Shown piece after piece: positions 20,473-29,171 of a stretch of DNA of 62,235 nt. Location of the stretch: contig PHCE01000023.1 of NCBI GenBank assembly GCA_002840765.1, positions 1-62,235 of the forward strand, in the 5' to 3' direction. The position numbers and the translations under genes are program-made. The DNA is from Betaproteobacteria bacterium HGW-Betaproteobacteria-7. GTDB taxonomy: Bacteria; Pseudomonadota; Gammaproteobacteria; Burkholderiales; Rhodocyclaceae. Each line of letters starts with the position of its first letter. Position 1 is the first letter of the stretch. The notes below the pieces were generated by a model. The model saw nothing but the letters and a program-made list of their open reading frames with translations, ran no database searches and was not told the DNA's origin.

Positions 20473-21750
20473 TCAGGCCAGCATGTCGGCCCAGATGTTC
20501 TTTGCCCAGCCCATCGCCACCTTGCCTTCCAGTTCGTTGCGGGCGACGGAGATGCCGCCAGCGCCCTTGACCGGCTGCACGACCTTGGTCGCGGCATCAT
20601 ACTGATGCACCGAGGCGACGTGGATGACGTTCTTTTCATCGACGAAGCTGTAGCAGGTGTTCATTACCACCGGCGCCGGATTCGGCTCAAGGCCGGAGAG
20701 CATGTTGATGATCGCCGCCGCCGCCAGCTTGCCGTGCTGGTTGGCCATATGCCCGGACTTGGGCATGGTCGGCGCCGGGAAGATGGCGTCGCCGAGGACA
20801 TGGATGCCCGGCGTGCTGGTCGATTCCATCGACAGCCAGTTGATGTCCACCCAGCGGTTGTTGACCAGCTTGATGCCGGACTTGGCGGCGATGTCGCCAG
20901 CGCGGTGCGGCGGCACGACGTTGAGCACGTCGGCGGTGAACTTGTCGAATTCCATCACCGCCGTGTTGGTGGCGACGTCGACGTCCTTCACTTCACTGTT
21001 CGGGCGGTATTCGATCATGCCCTTGTAGAGATCGTTCCAGGCTTTGACGAAGAGGCCCTTCTTCGATTGCACGTCCTCGTTGGCGTCAAGGATGACGACC
21101 TTCGATTTCGGCTTGGTCTTCTTGAAATAGTTGGCGACCAGGCAGGCGCGCTCGTATGGCCCGGGCGGGCAGCGATAGGGGGCCTTGGGGATGGCGATGG
21201 CGTAGGTTCCGCCGTCCTTCATGGCTTCCAGCTGCTGACGCAGGGCGATGGTCTGCGGGCCGGCCTTCCATGCGTGCAGGATCTTGCTCTGGGCGGCGGC
21301 GTTGTTGAGGCCGGGAATCTGGTCGAACATGAAGTCCACACCCGGCGACAGCACCAGGCGGTCGTAGCTCATGTCGCCGCCCTTGGCCAGCTTGACCATG
21401 CGCTTGGCCGAGTCGACGCCGACGACGTCGTCCTGGATCACGCGGACGCCCCACTTGCTCTTCAGGTTGTCGTAGCTGACCGTGATGTCTTCCATGGTCT
21501 TGCTGCCGCCAATGACCAGGTTGGAAATCGGGCAGGAGATGAAGGTCGGGTTGCGCTCGATCAGGGTGACCTGAATGCCGCCTTCGCTCCACATGCGCAG
21601 GTACTTGGCCACCGTGGCGCCGCCGTAACCGCCGCCGACCACGACCACATGGCCGCGGGCGCTACCGCCACCGGCACAGCCGTAGAGGGAAGCCATGGCG
21701 CCGGCTGCCGCGCCGACTTTCAGGAAATCGCGTCTTTTCATCAGCATCAT
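20473..21750 (-). CDS. fccB: Flavocytochrome c sulfide dehydrogenase flavoprotein subunit
   Basis: 425 residues. A twin-arginine signal (Lys-Arg-Arg-Asp-Phe-Leu-Lys) precedes an FAD-binding Val-Val-Gly-Gly-Gly-Tyr-Gly-Gly. Cys194 (in Arg-Cys-Pro-Pro-Gly-Pro-Tyr-Glu-Arg) and Cys366 (Asn-Thr-Cys-Tyr-Ser-Phe) match the redox disulfide pair of FCSD; a third Cys lies at 73. It oxidises sulfide in the periplasm and passes electrons to the cytochrome subunit encoded immediately upstream at 21764. SoxF is an alternative name within Sox clusters. GGGAG precedes the start by eight bases. Confidence 0.9.
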   Translation of the reverse strand: MMLMKRRDFLKVGAAAGAMASLYGCAGGGSARGHVVVVGGGYGGATVAKYLRMWSEGGIQVTLIERNPTFISCPISNLVIGGSKTMEDITVSYDNLKSKWGVRVIQDDVVGVDSAKRMVKLAKGGDMSYDRLVLSPGVDFMFDQIPGLNNAAAQSKILHAWKAGPQTIALRQQLEAMKDGGTYAIAIPKAPYRCPPGPYERACLVANYFKKTKPKSKVVILDANEDVQSKKGLFVKAWNDLYKGMIEYRPNSEVKDVDVATNTAVMEFDKFTADVLNVVPPHRAGDIAAKSGIKLVNNRWVDINWLSMESTSTPGIHVLGDAIFPAPTMPKSGHMANQHGKLAAAAIINMLSGLEPNPAPVVMNTCYSFVDEKNVIHVASVHQYDAATKVVQPVKGAGGISVARNELEGKVAMGWAKNIWADMLA

Positions 21751-21763
21751 TTTGTTGTCTCCC

Positions 21764-22069
21764 TTATTTTTGCGCGGCGAAATAGGTGGCGATCAGGTCG
21801 AGCTGGGCATCGGTATAGCCCTTGGAGATCTGATGCATGATCGAGGCGGGCTTGTCGCCGCTCTTGAAGTCGGCCAATTTCTGCAGGATCTTGGCTTTTT
21901 CCATGCCGGCCAGGGCATCCATGCCAGAGCCCTTGACGGCATGGCCGTTGGTGCCATGGCAGTTGGCACAGGTGGCGGCCAGATTGCGGCCAAGGTTCGG
22001 ATCGGCGGCGTGCGAGACGCTGGCGGTGGCCAGCAGACACAGGGCCGCGAGAGGGGCGAACAGCTTCAT
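21764..22069 (-). CDS. fccA: Monoheme cytochrome c, FCSD-type (FccA/SoxE-like)
   Basis: 101 residues from ATG 22069 (AAGGAG upstream): signal peptide of about 21 residues, then a single heme motif Cys-Ala-Asn-Cys-His and a C-terminal Ile-Met-His-Gln-Ile-Ser-Lys-Gly-Tyr region with a possible Met axial ligand. It precedes fccB by 13 bases on the same strand, so it is the likely electron acceptor of the flavoprotein. Monoheme and diheme FccA forms both exist; this is the short form. Confidence 0.85.
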   Translation of the reverse strand: MKLFAPLAALCLLATASVSHAADPNLGRNLAATCANCHGTNGHAVKGSGMDALAGMEKAKILQKLADFKSGDKPASIMHQISKGYTDAQLDLIATYFAAQK

Positions 22070-22199
22070 CGGGATATCTCCTTCCTCAAATTGATGTCGT
22101 GACGTCATATAGCCAATCGTGTTCGTTGCTATTCGGCGCGCTGCCAAGGGTATAGCCCTTTGCCGCAAATTGCATGTTGCGTCGCACCAATATTAGTTG

Positions 22200-22242
22200 T
22201 TGACTATATACGCATGCAGTTATACATTGAATTCTGATTCAA
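22200..22242 (+). promoter_or_regulatory. Promoter and dyad operator in front of the ArsR-sox operon
   Basis: TTGACT (22200-22205) with a weak -10 TACATT at 22223 (17-base spacer). A dyad TTGAAT-TCTG-ATTCAA (22227-22242) overlaps the -10, a position suited to repression by the ArsR-type regulator encoded 16 bases downstream. The site shares AATTCTGAT with a dyad at the SQR promoter (29843-29860). Confidence 0.5.
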
Positions 22243-22257
22243 ATCAAAAAAAATGAC

Positions 22258-22593
22258 ATGGACGAGACAGCACGGGTATTCGAGCAAGTTGCGCACTACT
22301 TCGGTCTTTTATCGGACCCGACGCGGCTGCGCATCCTTTCATGCCTGTGTGCCGAAGAGCGGCCCGTCCATGAGGTGGTAGAAAAAATAGGCCTGACTCA
22401 GGCCAATGTTTCACGGCATTTGAACATCCTGTATCGCGCCGGGGTGGTTGACCGGCGGCGGGACGGGAATTCGGTCCTGTATCGCGTCGTTGATCCGAAC
22501 TTCGTCGATATCTGCCGGACGGTCAGCATCACCGTGGCCAGTCGGGATATCGGCGAGCAGTTCGGCTTGCCGACACCGGAAGACACCAACTGA
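22258..22593 (+). CDS. ArsR-family transcriptional repressor (SoxR-like)
   Basis: 111 residues with a winged helix-turn-helix: Leu-Ser-Asp-Pro-Thr-Arg-Leu-Arg-Ile-Leu, then recognition helix Gln-Ala-Asn-Val-Ser-Arg-His-Leu-Asn. Cys residues at about 24 and 26 (Ser-Cys-Leu-Cys) and one near 80 (Ile-Cys-Arg) could be redox or persulfide sensors, as in SoxR/SqrR-type ArsR proteins that respond to sulfane sulfur. It starts the sox operon, 28 bases before soxC, and is divergent from fccAB. There is no clear ribosome site; the leader is short. The symbol soxR is withheld to avoid confusion with the MerR protein of that name. Confidence 0.85.
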   Translation: MDETARVFEQVAHYFGLLSDPTRLRILSCLCAEERPVHEVVEKIGLTQANVSRHLNILYRAGVVDRRRDGNSVLYRVVDPNFVDICRTVSITVASRDIGEQFGLPTPEDTN

Positions 22594-22621
22594 AGCCTGC
22601 AAGCGGAGGGGATAGTAATTT

Positions 22622-23968
22622 ATGAGTGACTTGGACAAGCAGCCGGGGCGTTTGCGGCCCGCACCGGAAAACTTCCTGTCGGAAGAGCAGATTCGCGAAG
22701 TCGCGGCGGGCCGCCGCAGTTTCCTGCGGCGCAGCCTGATGGTCGCCGGCGCAGCGCTCGCCGCGCCGCTGGCAGCGCGGGCCGCCGAAGGCGATCCGGC
22801 CATCCTGGAACTGCCGGAATGGTCGACGACGCTCGGTCAGCCCGTGGCAGCGCGCCCTTACGGCATGCCGTCGAAGTTCGAAAGCCAGCTGCTGCGGCGC
22901 GAATCGCCGGGCCTGGCCCGGGTCGGCGGCGCCTCGGTATCGTTCTGCCCGCTGCAAGGTCTGTTCGGCATCATCACGCCGTCCGGCCTGCATTTCGAGC
23001 GTCATCACCAGGGTTGGCACGAGGTCGATCCGGCTCGCCATCGCCTGATGATCAACGGTTCCGACCCGGCCTTCCTGAAGAAGCCGAAGGTCTACACGAT
23101 GGACGACCTGATGCGCCTGCCGCCGGTGTCGCGCATCCACTTCATCGAGTGCGGCGCCAATACCGGCCTCGAATGGGGCAATGTCGCCGTGCCGACCGTG
23201 CAGTACACGCACGGCATGCTGTCCTGCTCGGAATTCACCGGCGTGCCGCTGAAGACCCTGCTTGAGGACTGCGGCGTTGATTACAAGAAGGCCCGCTACG
23301 TTCTGGCCGAGGGCGCCGACGGTTCGTCAATGACCCGTACCATCCCGATGGAAATGGTCGAGAACGGCGAAGTCTTTGTCGCCTACGGTATGAATGGCGA
23401 AATGCTGCGGCCGGAGAACGGCTACCCGCTGCGCCTGGTGGTGCCGGGCGTCCAGGGCGTGTCCTGGGTCAAGTGGCTGCGCCGCATCGAAGTCGGCGAC
23501 AAACCCTATGCCACCAAGGACGAGGCGGTGCATTACATCGACCTGATGCCGGACGGTACCCACCGCCAGTACACCTCGATCCAGGAAGCCAAGTCGGTGA
23601 TCACCTCCCCGTCCGGCGGCCAGACCCTGCTCAACCAGGGTTTCTACAACGTCTCCGGCGTCGCCTGGTCGGGTCGCGGCAAGATCAAGCAGGTCGATGT
23701 CTCCTTCGACGGCGGCATCAACTGGCAGACCGCCCGTATCGAAGGGCCGGTGCAGAACAAGGCACTGACCCGTTTCAACATCGGCTGGAAGTGGGACGGC
23801 AAGCCGGCCATCCTGCAGTCGCGGGCCATCGACGAAACCGGTTACGTGCAGCCGACCTACGGCCAGTTGCGCAAGGTGCGCGGCACCAAGTCGATCTATC
23901 ACAACAACGCCATCCAGTCCTGGAAAGTGGTTGAAAGCGGGGAGATTACGAATGTCCAGGTTCTCTAA
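22622..23968 (+). CDS. soxC: Sulfane dehydrogenase molybdenum subunit SoxC
   Basis: 448 residues. A Tat signal (Gly-Arg-Arg-Ser-Phe-Leu-Arg) lies after an unusually long 30-residue lead. The molybdopterin domain has the metal-binding Cys202 (Leu-Ser-Cys-Ser-Glu-Phe-Thr-Gly), followed by the dimerisation domain ending in the C-terminal half. With SoxD it oxidises the SoxY-bound sulfane sulfur, allowing complete oxidation of thiosulfate to sulfate without stored sulfur globules. soxD overlaps its 3' end by 17 bases. Confidence 0.94.
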   Translation: MSDLDKQPGRLRPAPENFLSEEQIREVAAGRRSFLRRSLMVAGAALAAPLAARAAEGDPAILELPEWSTTLGQPVAARPYGMPSKFESQLLRRESPGLARVGGASVSFCPLQGLFGIITPSGLHFERHHQGWHEVDPARHRLMINGSDPAFLKKPKVYTMDDLMRLPPVSRIHFIECGANTGLEWGNVAVPTVQYTHGMLSCSEFTGVPLKTLLEDCGVDYKKARYVLAEGADGSSMTRTIPMEMVENGEVFVAYGMNGEMLRPENGYPLRLVVPGVQGVSWVKWLRRIEVGDKPYATKDEAVHYIDLMPDGTHRQYTSIQEAKSVITSPSGGQTLLNQGFYNVSGVAWSGRGKIKQVDVSFDGGINWQTARIEGPVQNKALTRFNIGWKWDGKPAILQSRAIDETGYVQPTYGQLRKVRGTKSIYHNNAIQSWKVVESGEITNVQVL

Positions 23969-24998
23969 ATCGATTCTGCTGGTCGCCCTGTGTGGCGCTT
24001 CCGTCGCTGCCTCGGCCTTCGACACCTATGGCATTGGCCGTCAGGCGACGCCGGCCGAAGTCAAAGCCTGGGACATCGATGTGCGTGCCGACTTCAAGGG
24101 CTTGCCCAAGGGATCGGGCACCGTCCAGAAGGGCAATGACCTGTTCGAGGAAAAGTGCGCCTCCTGCCACGGCTCCTTCGGCGAGTCCAACGAAGTGTTC
24201 ACGCCGCTGGTCGGCGGGACCACCAAGGACGACATCAAGAACGGTCGGGTCGGTGGTTTCGTCAGCGGCGACATTCCGCAGCGCACCACCTTCACCAAGG
24301 TGGCGACGATTTCGACGGTGTGGGACTACATCTACCGCGCCATGCCATGGACGGCCCCGAAGTCGCTGAAGCCGGATGATGTCTACGCCATCCTCGCCTA
24401 CTTCCTCAACCTTGCCGAGATCGTGCCGGAAGACTTCACCCTGTCCGACCAGAACATCGCCGAGGTGCAGAAAAAGATGCCCAACCGCTACGGCATGAGC
24501 ACCGACCACGGCATGTGGCCGGGGGCGCCGGCCAAGAAGGGCGGCATCGGCAACGGCGGCAAGCCGGACGTCAAGAACGTCGCCTGCATGAAGAACTGCA
24601 AGACGGAAGTGCAGATCGGTTCGACGCTGCCCGACTATGCCCGCACGGCGCATGGCGAACTGGCCGACCAGTACCGCAGCTTCGGCCCCGTGCGCGGTAC
24701 CCGCACACTCGACGGCTCGGCGGCAGCAGCTGCGCCGGCAGTCAGTCCGGAGATGGAACTGGCGACCAAGAGTGGCTGCATGGCCTGTCATGGCGTCAAC
24801 AACAAGATCGTCGGCCCCGGCTACAACGAGGTCGTCGCCCGTTACAAGGATCAGGCCGATGCCGAGTCCCGTCTGGTCGCCAAGGTCAAGGCGGGTGGGC
24901 AGGGGGTCTGGGGTGCGGTTCCGATGCCACCGAACGGCCACCTGGCCGATGCGGACATCAAGAAACTGGTCCACTGGATTTTTTCTGGCGCGAAGTAA
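23952..24998 (+). CDS. soxD: Sulfane dehydrogenase diheme cytochrome subunit SoxD
   Basis: 348 residues with a signal peptide (1-22). Two heme c motifs are seen: Cys69-Ala-Ser-Cys-His73 in the N-terminal domain and Cys276-Met-Ala-Cys-His280 in the C-terminal one, the SoxD layout. A middle segment has two extra Cys (Ala-Cys-Met-Lys-Asn-Cys). It takes electrons from SoxC and passes them on to cytochromes. ATG 23952 lies inside the soxC end, preceded by GGGGAG, so translation is coupled. Confidence 0.94.
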   Translation: MSRFSKSILLVALCGASVAASAFDTYGIGRQATPAEVKAWDIDVRADFKGLPKGSGTVQKGNDLFEEKCASCHGSFGESNEVFTPLVGGTTKDDIKNGRVGGFVSGDIPQRTTFTKVATISTVWDYIYRAMPWTAPKSLKPDDVYAILAYFLNLAEIVPEDFTLSDQNIAEVQKKMPNRYGMSTDHGMWPGAPAKKGGIGNGGKPDVKNVACMKNCKTEVQIGSTLPDYARTAHGELADQYRSFGPVRGTRTLDGSAAAAAPAVSPEMELATKSGCMACHGVNNKIVGPGYNEVVARYKDQADAESRLVAKVKAGGQGVWGAVPMPPNGHLADADIKKLVHWIFSGAK

Positions 24999-25020
24999 GC
25001 CAACTCAACGAGGAGCAACT

Positions 25021-25488
25021 ATGAACAATCAACGTCGCAGTGTACTGAAGACCGGCTCTGGAGCCGCACTTCTCTCCATGCTGGCTGCCGCCGGCCTGAT
25101 CAAGCCGGGCATGGCCCTGGCGGAATGGAACAAGGCCGCCTTCGATGCGAAGAGCATGGCCGATACCCTGAAGGCGCTTGGCATCAGCCAGCCTGCCGAC
25201 AGCAAGGATGTGCAGATCACCGGTCCGGACATTGCCGAAAATGGCGCCGTGGTTCCAGTCGGGGTCACCTCCGCCATCCCCGGAACGACCATGATGGCCA
25301 TCCTCATCGACAAGAACCCGAATGCGCTGGCCGCCAGCTTCACGCTGCCTGAGGGCACCGAAGCCAACGTGCAGACGCGCGTCAAGATGGGTCAGACCTC
25401 GAACGTCTATGCGCTGGTCAAAGCCGGCGACAAGTACTACACGGCGACCAAGGAAATCAAGGTCACCCTCGGCGGCTGCGGCGGCTGA
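25021..25488 (+). CDS. soxY: Sulfur carrier protein SoxY
   Basis: 155 residues: Tat signal (Gln-Arg-Arg-Ser-Val-Leu-Lys) and the mobile C-terminal arm Gly-Gly-Cys153-Gly-Gly. That Cys carries the sulfur intermediates during Sox oxidation in the periplasm. GAGGAGC precedes the start by a few bases. It pairs with SoxZ, encoded 35 bases downstream. Confidence 0.97.
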   Translation: MNNQRRSVLKTGSGAALLSMLAAAGLIKPGMALAEWNKAAFDAKSMADTLKALGISQPADSKDVQITGPDIAENGAVVPVGVTSAIPGTTMMAILIDKNPNALAASFTLPEGTEANVQTRVKMGQTSNVYALVKAGDKYYTATKEIKVTLGGCGG

Positions 25489-25523
25489 TTCATCGATCAA
25501 TTCGGAAATTCAAGGAGATAACT

Positions 25524-25838
25524 ATGGCAACAAAGCCCATGCGTATTCGCGCCGCCGCCAAGGATGGCGTTACGGAAGTCAAGGCCCTGATCGCCCATGA
25601 AATGGAAACCGGTCAGCGCAAGGACGCCAACGGCGCCGTCATCCCAGCCTGGTTCATTACCGAACTGAGCGTTAGCCACAATGGCAAGGTCGTGCTGGCC
25701 TCCGAGTTCGGCACCGCCGTCTCGAAGAACCCCTACCTGGCCTTCAAGTTCAAGGGTGGCGCGACCGGCGACAAGGTTGCCGTCAGCTGGAAGGACAACA
25801 AGGGCGAAAGCCGTACCGACGAAGTCGCCATCGGCTGA
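25524..25838 (+). CDS. soxZ: Sulfur-oxidation carrier partner SoxZ
   Basis: 104 residues without a signal peptide; the family is exported as a complex with Tat-targeted SoxY. An immunoglobulin-like beta pattern is visible, with Ala-Lys-Asp-Gly-Val-Thr-Glu-Val-Lys-Ala-Leu-Ile and the central Ala-Trp-Phe-Ile-Thr. AAGGAG precedes the start. It holds SoxY and contacts the enzymes acting on it. Confidence 0.96.
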   Translation: MATKPMRIRAAAKDGVTEVKALIAHEMETGQRKDANGAVIPAWFITELSVSHNGKVVLASEFGTAVSKNPYLAFKFKGGATGDKVAVSWKDNKGESRTDEVAIG

Positions 25839-25955
25839 GTCCGCCGCTGACCGACGGTCGGGCAGGGCAAACCGCCCCGTTCGCCGTCGATCATCCGGCA
25901 AGACGGCAAAGACCGTCCACCGGCAAGGAAGTACACCAATAACCGGAGGAGTTTT

Positions 25956-26768
25956 ATGGAAAACCCACAGAAGAAGCTTGCCTGTCTGCTGGCGGTCCTG
26001 GCAGTCAGCGCCCCATTGGGCGCCCAGACCAGCGACAAGCTGATGGAAGGCATCAATGAGTATCGCGAGGCCCTGGCCGACGGCAACCCGTCGGAACTGG
26101 TCGCCGCCGAGGGGGAGGAATTGTGGAAGTTGAAGCGCGGTCCGAAAAACGCCACTCTCGAAAAATGTGATCTCGGACTCGGTCCGGGCGTCATCAAGGG
26201 CGCCTCGGCACAGATGCCGCGGTTCTTCAAGGACACCGGCAAGGTCCAGGACCTGGAAACGCGCCTGATGACCTGCATGGAAACCCTTCAGGGCATTGAT
26301 CCGAAGGAAGTGGTCAATGCTCGCTGGCTGAAGGGCGAGAAGGAAAAGATGGCAGCCCTGGTTGCCTACATCGTCACTGAGTCGAACGGGCACAAGGTCA
26401 AGGTCGACCTGAATAATCCGGCGATGAAGAAAATGTACGACATGGGCAAGCTGGCTTTCTACTATCGCACCGGCCCGATGGACTTTTCCTGTGCCACCTG
26501 TCACGGCGACCAGGGCAAGCGCATTCGCATGCAGGAACTGCCTGACCTGCGAACTCACGAAGGCGCCATCGCCGGCTGGGGTAGCTGGCCGGCTTATCGT
26601 GTCTCCAACGGTCAGTTCTGGACCATGCAGCATCGCCTGAACGACTGCTATCGCCAGCAACGCACGGCTGAGCCGATCTACGGTTCCGATGTCACCATTG
26701 CTCTCTCCGTCTATCTGGCCGGCAAGGCCAATGGCGGCAAGGTGGTGACCCCGGGTATCAAGCGCTAA
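25956..26768 (+). CDS. soxA: Thiosulfate-binding cytochrome SoxA, single-heme type
   Basis: 270 residues with a signal peptide (1-24). Only one heme motif is present, Cys179-Ala-Thr-Cys-His183 in the C-terminal domain; the N-terminal heme of diheme SoxA is missing and Cys71 and Cys107 probably form a disulfide there. The catalytic heme-ligating Cys231 (Asn-Asp-Cys-Tyr-Arg-Gln-Gln-Arg) is intact. With SoxX it joins thiosulfate to SoxY. GGAGGAG precedes the start. A 117-base gap separates it from soxZ. Confidence 0.95.
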   Translation: MENPQKKLACLLAVLAVSAPLGAQTSDKLMEGINEYREALADGNPSELVAAEGEELWKLKRGPKNATLEKCDLGLGPGVIKGASAQMPRFFKDTGKVQDLETRLMTCMETLQGIDPKEVVNARWLKGEKEKMAALVAYIVTESNGHKVKVDLNNPAMKKMYDMGKLAFYYRTGPMDFSCATCHGDQGKRIRMQELPDLRTHEGAIAGWGSWPAYRVSNGQFWTMQHRLNDCYRQQRTAEPIYGSDVTIALSVYLAGKANGGKVVTPGIKR

Positions 26769-26778
26769 GGAGACGACG

Positions 26779-27384
26779 ATGAAAAAAATCAGCACACTGG
26801 CCGTTCTCCTGCTTGCCCTGCCATCTGCCTGGGCTGCCGGCGAAGACACTTACGCCGAGTTCAAGGCGATGATGGATCGCTCCTTCAAGACCACCGGTAT
26901 CGCACCCAAGCACCGCATGTATCAGCTCGATTTCCAGAAGGCTTGCTCGCAGGAAGAGCAGCCGGCGAAGGCTGAAATTGCGCGGATCGAGGCCGAGCAG
27001 ATGAAGACCATCCGCTATCCGGCCGACGGCAAGTATTTCGGCGACTGGAAACAGGGCGAGAAGATTGCCTTGAGTGGCCGCGGTCTCACCTGGACGGACA
27101 AGACGCCGCATGACAACGGCGGCGGTTGCTACAACTGCCACCAGATGAGCCGTCACGAAGTGTCTTACGGCACCATCGGCCCGAGCCTACTCGAGTACGC
27201 CACGGTGCGGGGCACGAACGAAGAGAGCATCAAGTACACCTGGGGCAAGATCTACAACGCCAAGGCCTTCAATGCCTGCAGCAACATGCCGCGCAATGGC
27301 GATGCCGAGATCCTGACCGAGCAGCAGATGAAGCACCTGATGGCCTTCCTGTTCGACCCGGCCTCGCCGGTGAACAAGAAATAG
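26779..27384 (+). CDS. soxX: Cytochrome SoxX
   Basis: 201 residues with a signal peptide (1-20). One heme motif, Cys117-Tyr-Asn-Cys-His121, and the axial ligand Met170 in Asn-Met-Pro-Arg-Asn-Gly. Extra Cys56 and Cys167 may bond. It forms the SoxAX complex that starts the thiosulfate cycle. AAGGAG ends the short gap after soxA. An intrinsic terminator follows 15 bases after its stop. Confidence 0.95.
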   Translation: MKKISTLAVLLLALPSAWAAGEDTYAEFKAMMDRSFKTTGIAPKHRMYQLDFQKACSQEEQPAKAEIARIEAEQMKTIRYPADGKYFGDWKQGEKIALSGRGLTWTDKTPHDNGGGCYNCHQMSRHEVSYGTIGPSLLEYATVRGTNEESIKYTWGKIYNAKAFNACSNMPRNGDAEILTEQQMKHLMAFLFDPASPVNKK

Positions 27385-27399
27385 AACTTGCGTGATTTG

Positions 27400-27429
27400 C
27401 CCGGCGGTAGCCCCGCCGGGTCTTTTTTC
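27400..27429 (+). terminator. Intrinsic terminator between soxX and soxB
   Basis: CCCGGCGG (27400-27407) pairs with CCGCCGGG (27413-27420) around a five-base loop, followed by TCTTTTTTC. It lies inside the sox gene run, so it would reduce or stop transcription into soxB and the rhodanese gene. Confidence 0.8.
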
Positions 27430-27446
27430 GATTTCGAGGATCAACC

Positions 27447-29171
27447 ATGAGCATGAATCGTCGCGAATTTCTTCAGGTGATGGCGGTTGCCGCTGCTGGC
27501 GGTATGACGCTGCACAGCGAGTTCGCCATGGCGGAGAAGGGTGCCGCCAAACTTTACGACCTGCCCAAGTTCGGCAATGTCAGCCTGCTCCACATCACCG
27601 ACTGCCATGCCCAGCTGAACCCCATATATTTCCGCGAGCCGAGCGTCAATCTTGGCTTCGGCGACCAGTTCGGCAAGGTGCCGCACCTGGTCGGCGAGCA
27701 TCTGCTCAAGCACTTCGGTTTCAAGCCGAACAGCCTCGAGGCGCATGCCTACACCTATCTGAATTTTGAAAAGGCCGCCGAGACCTATGGCAAGGTCGGC
27801 GGCTTCGCCCATCTGGCGACCCTGGTCAAACGCATGAAGGCCAATCGCCCCGGCGCGCTGCTGCTCGACGGCGGCGACACCTGGCAGGGTTCCGGTACCG
27901 CCCTGTGGTCCAACGCCCAGGACATGGTCGATGCCTGCAAGGCGCTCGGGGTCAATGTCATGACCCTGCACTGGGAATCGACCTACGGCGAAGAGCGGGT
28001 CAAGGAAATCGAGGAGAAGGATTTCGCCGGCGTCGTCGATATCGTCGCCCAGAACGTCAAGACCGCCGATTTCGGCGATCCGGTGTTCAAACCCTACGTG
28101 ATGAAGAACATGAACGGCGTGCCGGTGGCCATCATCGGCCAGGCCTTTCCCTACACGCCGATTGCCAACCCGCGTTGGCAGACGCCGAACTGGAGCTTCG
28201 GCATCCAGGAAGAGAACATGCAGAAGACCGTCGACGAAGCCCGCGCCAAGGGGGCCCAGGTCGTCGTCGTCCTCTCGCATAACGGCATGGACGTCGATCT
28301 GAAGATGGCTTCCCGGGTCAAGGGCATCGACGCCATTCTCGGCGGCCACACGCATGACGGCATGCCGGCACCGGTCGTCGTCAAGAATGCCGGCGGCCAG
28401 ACGCTGGTGACCAATGCCGGCTCCAACGGCAAGTACCTCGGCGTGCTCGATTTCGACGTCAGGAACGGCAAGATCGCCGGCTACCGCTACAAGCTGCTGC
28501 CGGTGTTCGCCAACCTGCTGCCGGCCGACCGGGATATGCAAGCGCTGATCGACAAGGCGCGGGCGCCCTATCTTGCCAAGCTCAATGAAAAGCTGGCAGT
28601 CACCGAAGGCACTCTGTATCGCCGCGGCAATTTCAACGGCACCTTCGATCAGGTCATCGTTGATGCGCTGATCAAGGAAAAGGACGCCGAAATCGCCTTC
28701 TCGCCCGGCTTCCGCTGGGGCACCTCACTGCTGCCCGGTCAGCCGATCCTGATGGAACACGTGCTCGACCAGACAGCGATCACCTACCCCTGGACCACGG
28801 TGACCAGCATGAGCGGCGAGATGATCAAGACCATCCTCGAGGACGTCTGCGACAACCTGTTCAATCCCGATCCCTACTATCAGCAGGGCGGCGACATGGT
28901 GCGCGTTGGCGGCCTGCAATACACCTGCAACCCGACCGCCAAGGCTGGCAGCCGGATCCAGAACATGATGCTGCGCGGCCAGTTGATCGATCCGGCGAAG
29001 AATTACCGCGTCGCCGGCTGGGCGCCGGTGGCGGAAGAGAGCAAGAATGCCGGCGAGCCGATCTGGGAACTGGTTGCCCGCTACCTGCGTGACGTCAAGA
29101 CGCTGAAGCCGGTCGAACTGAACATGCCGAAATTGGTCGGCGCCAACAACAATCCGGGGATCGCCCTATGA
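27447..29171 (+). CDS. soxB: Thiosulfohydrolase SoxB
   Basis: 574 residues of the 5'-nucleotidase-like dimanganese family. Tat signal Asn-Arg-Arg-Glu-Phe-Leu-Gln. Metal-site motifs are visible: His-Ile-Thr-Asp-Cys-His, Leu-Asp-Gly-Gly-Asp-Thr-Trp-Gln, Ser-His-Asn-Gly and Gly-Gly-His-Thr-His-Asp. It cleaves sulfate from the SoxY-bound intermediate. GAGG nine bases upstream supports ATG 27447. The next gene overlaps its stop by 4 bases. Confidence 0.97.
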   Translation: MSMNRREFLQVMAVAAAGGMTLHSEFAMAEKGAAKLYDLPKFGNVSLLHITDCHAQLNPIYFREPSVNLGFGDQFGKVPHLVGEHLLKHFGFKPNSLEAHAYTYLNFEKAAETYGKVGGFAHLATLVKRMKANRPGALLLDGGDTWQGSGTALWSNAQDMVDACKALGVNVMTLHWESTYGEERVKEIEEKDFAGVVDIVAQNVKTADFGDPVFKPYVMKNMNGVPVAIIGQAFPYTPIANPRWQTPNWSFGIQEENMQKTVDEARAKGAQVVVVLSHNGMDVDLKMASRVKGIDAILGGHTHDGMPAPVVVKNAGGQTLVTNAGSNGKYLGVLDFDVRNGKIAGYRYKLLPVFANLLPADRDMQALIDKARAPYLAKLNEKLAVTEGTLYRRGNFNGTFDQVIVDALIKEKDAEIAFSPGFRWGTSLLPGQPILMEHVLDQTAITYPWTTVTSMSGEMIKTILEDVCDNLFNPDPYYQQGGDMVRVGGLQYTCNPTAKAGSRIQNMMLRGQLIDPAKNYRVAGWAPVAEESKNAGEPIWELVARYLRDVKTLKPVELNMPKLVGANNNPGIAL

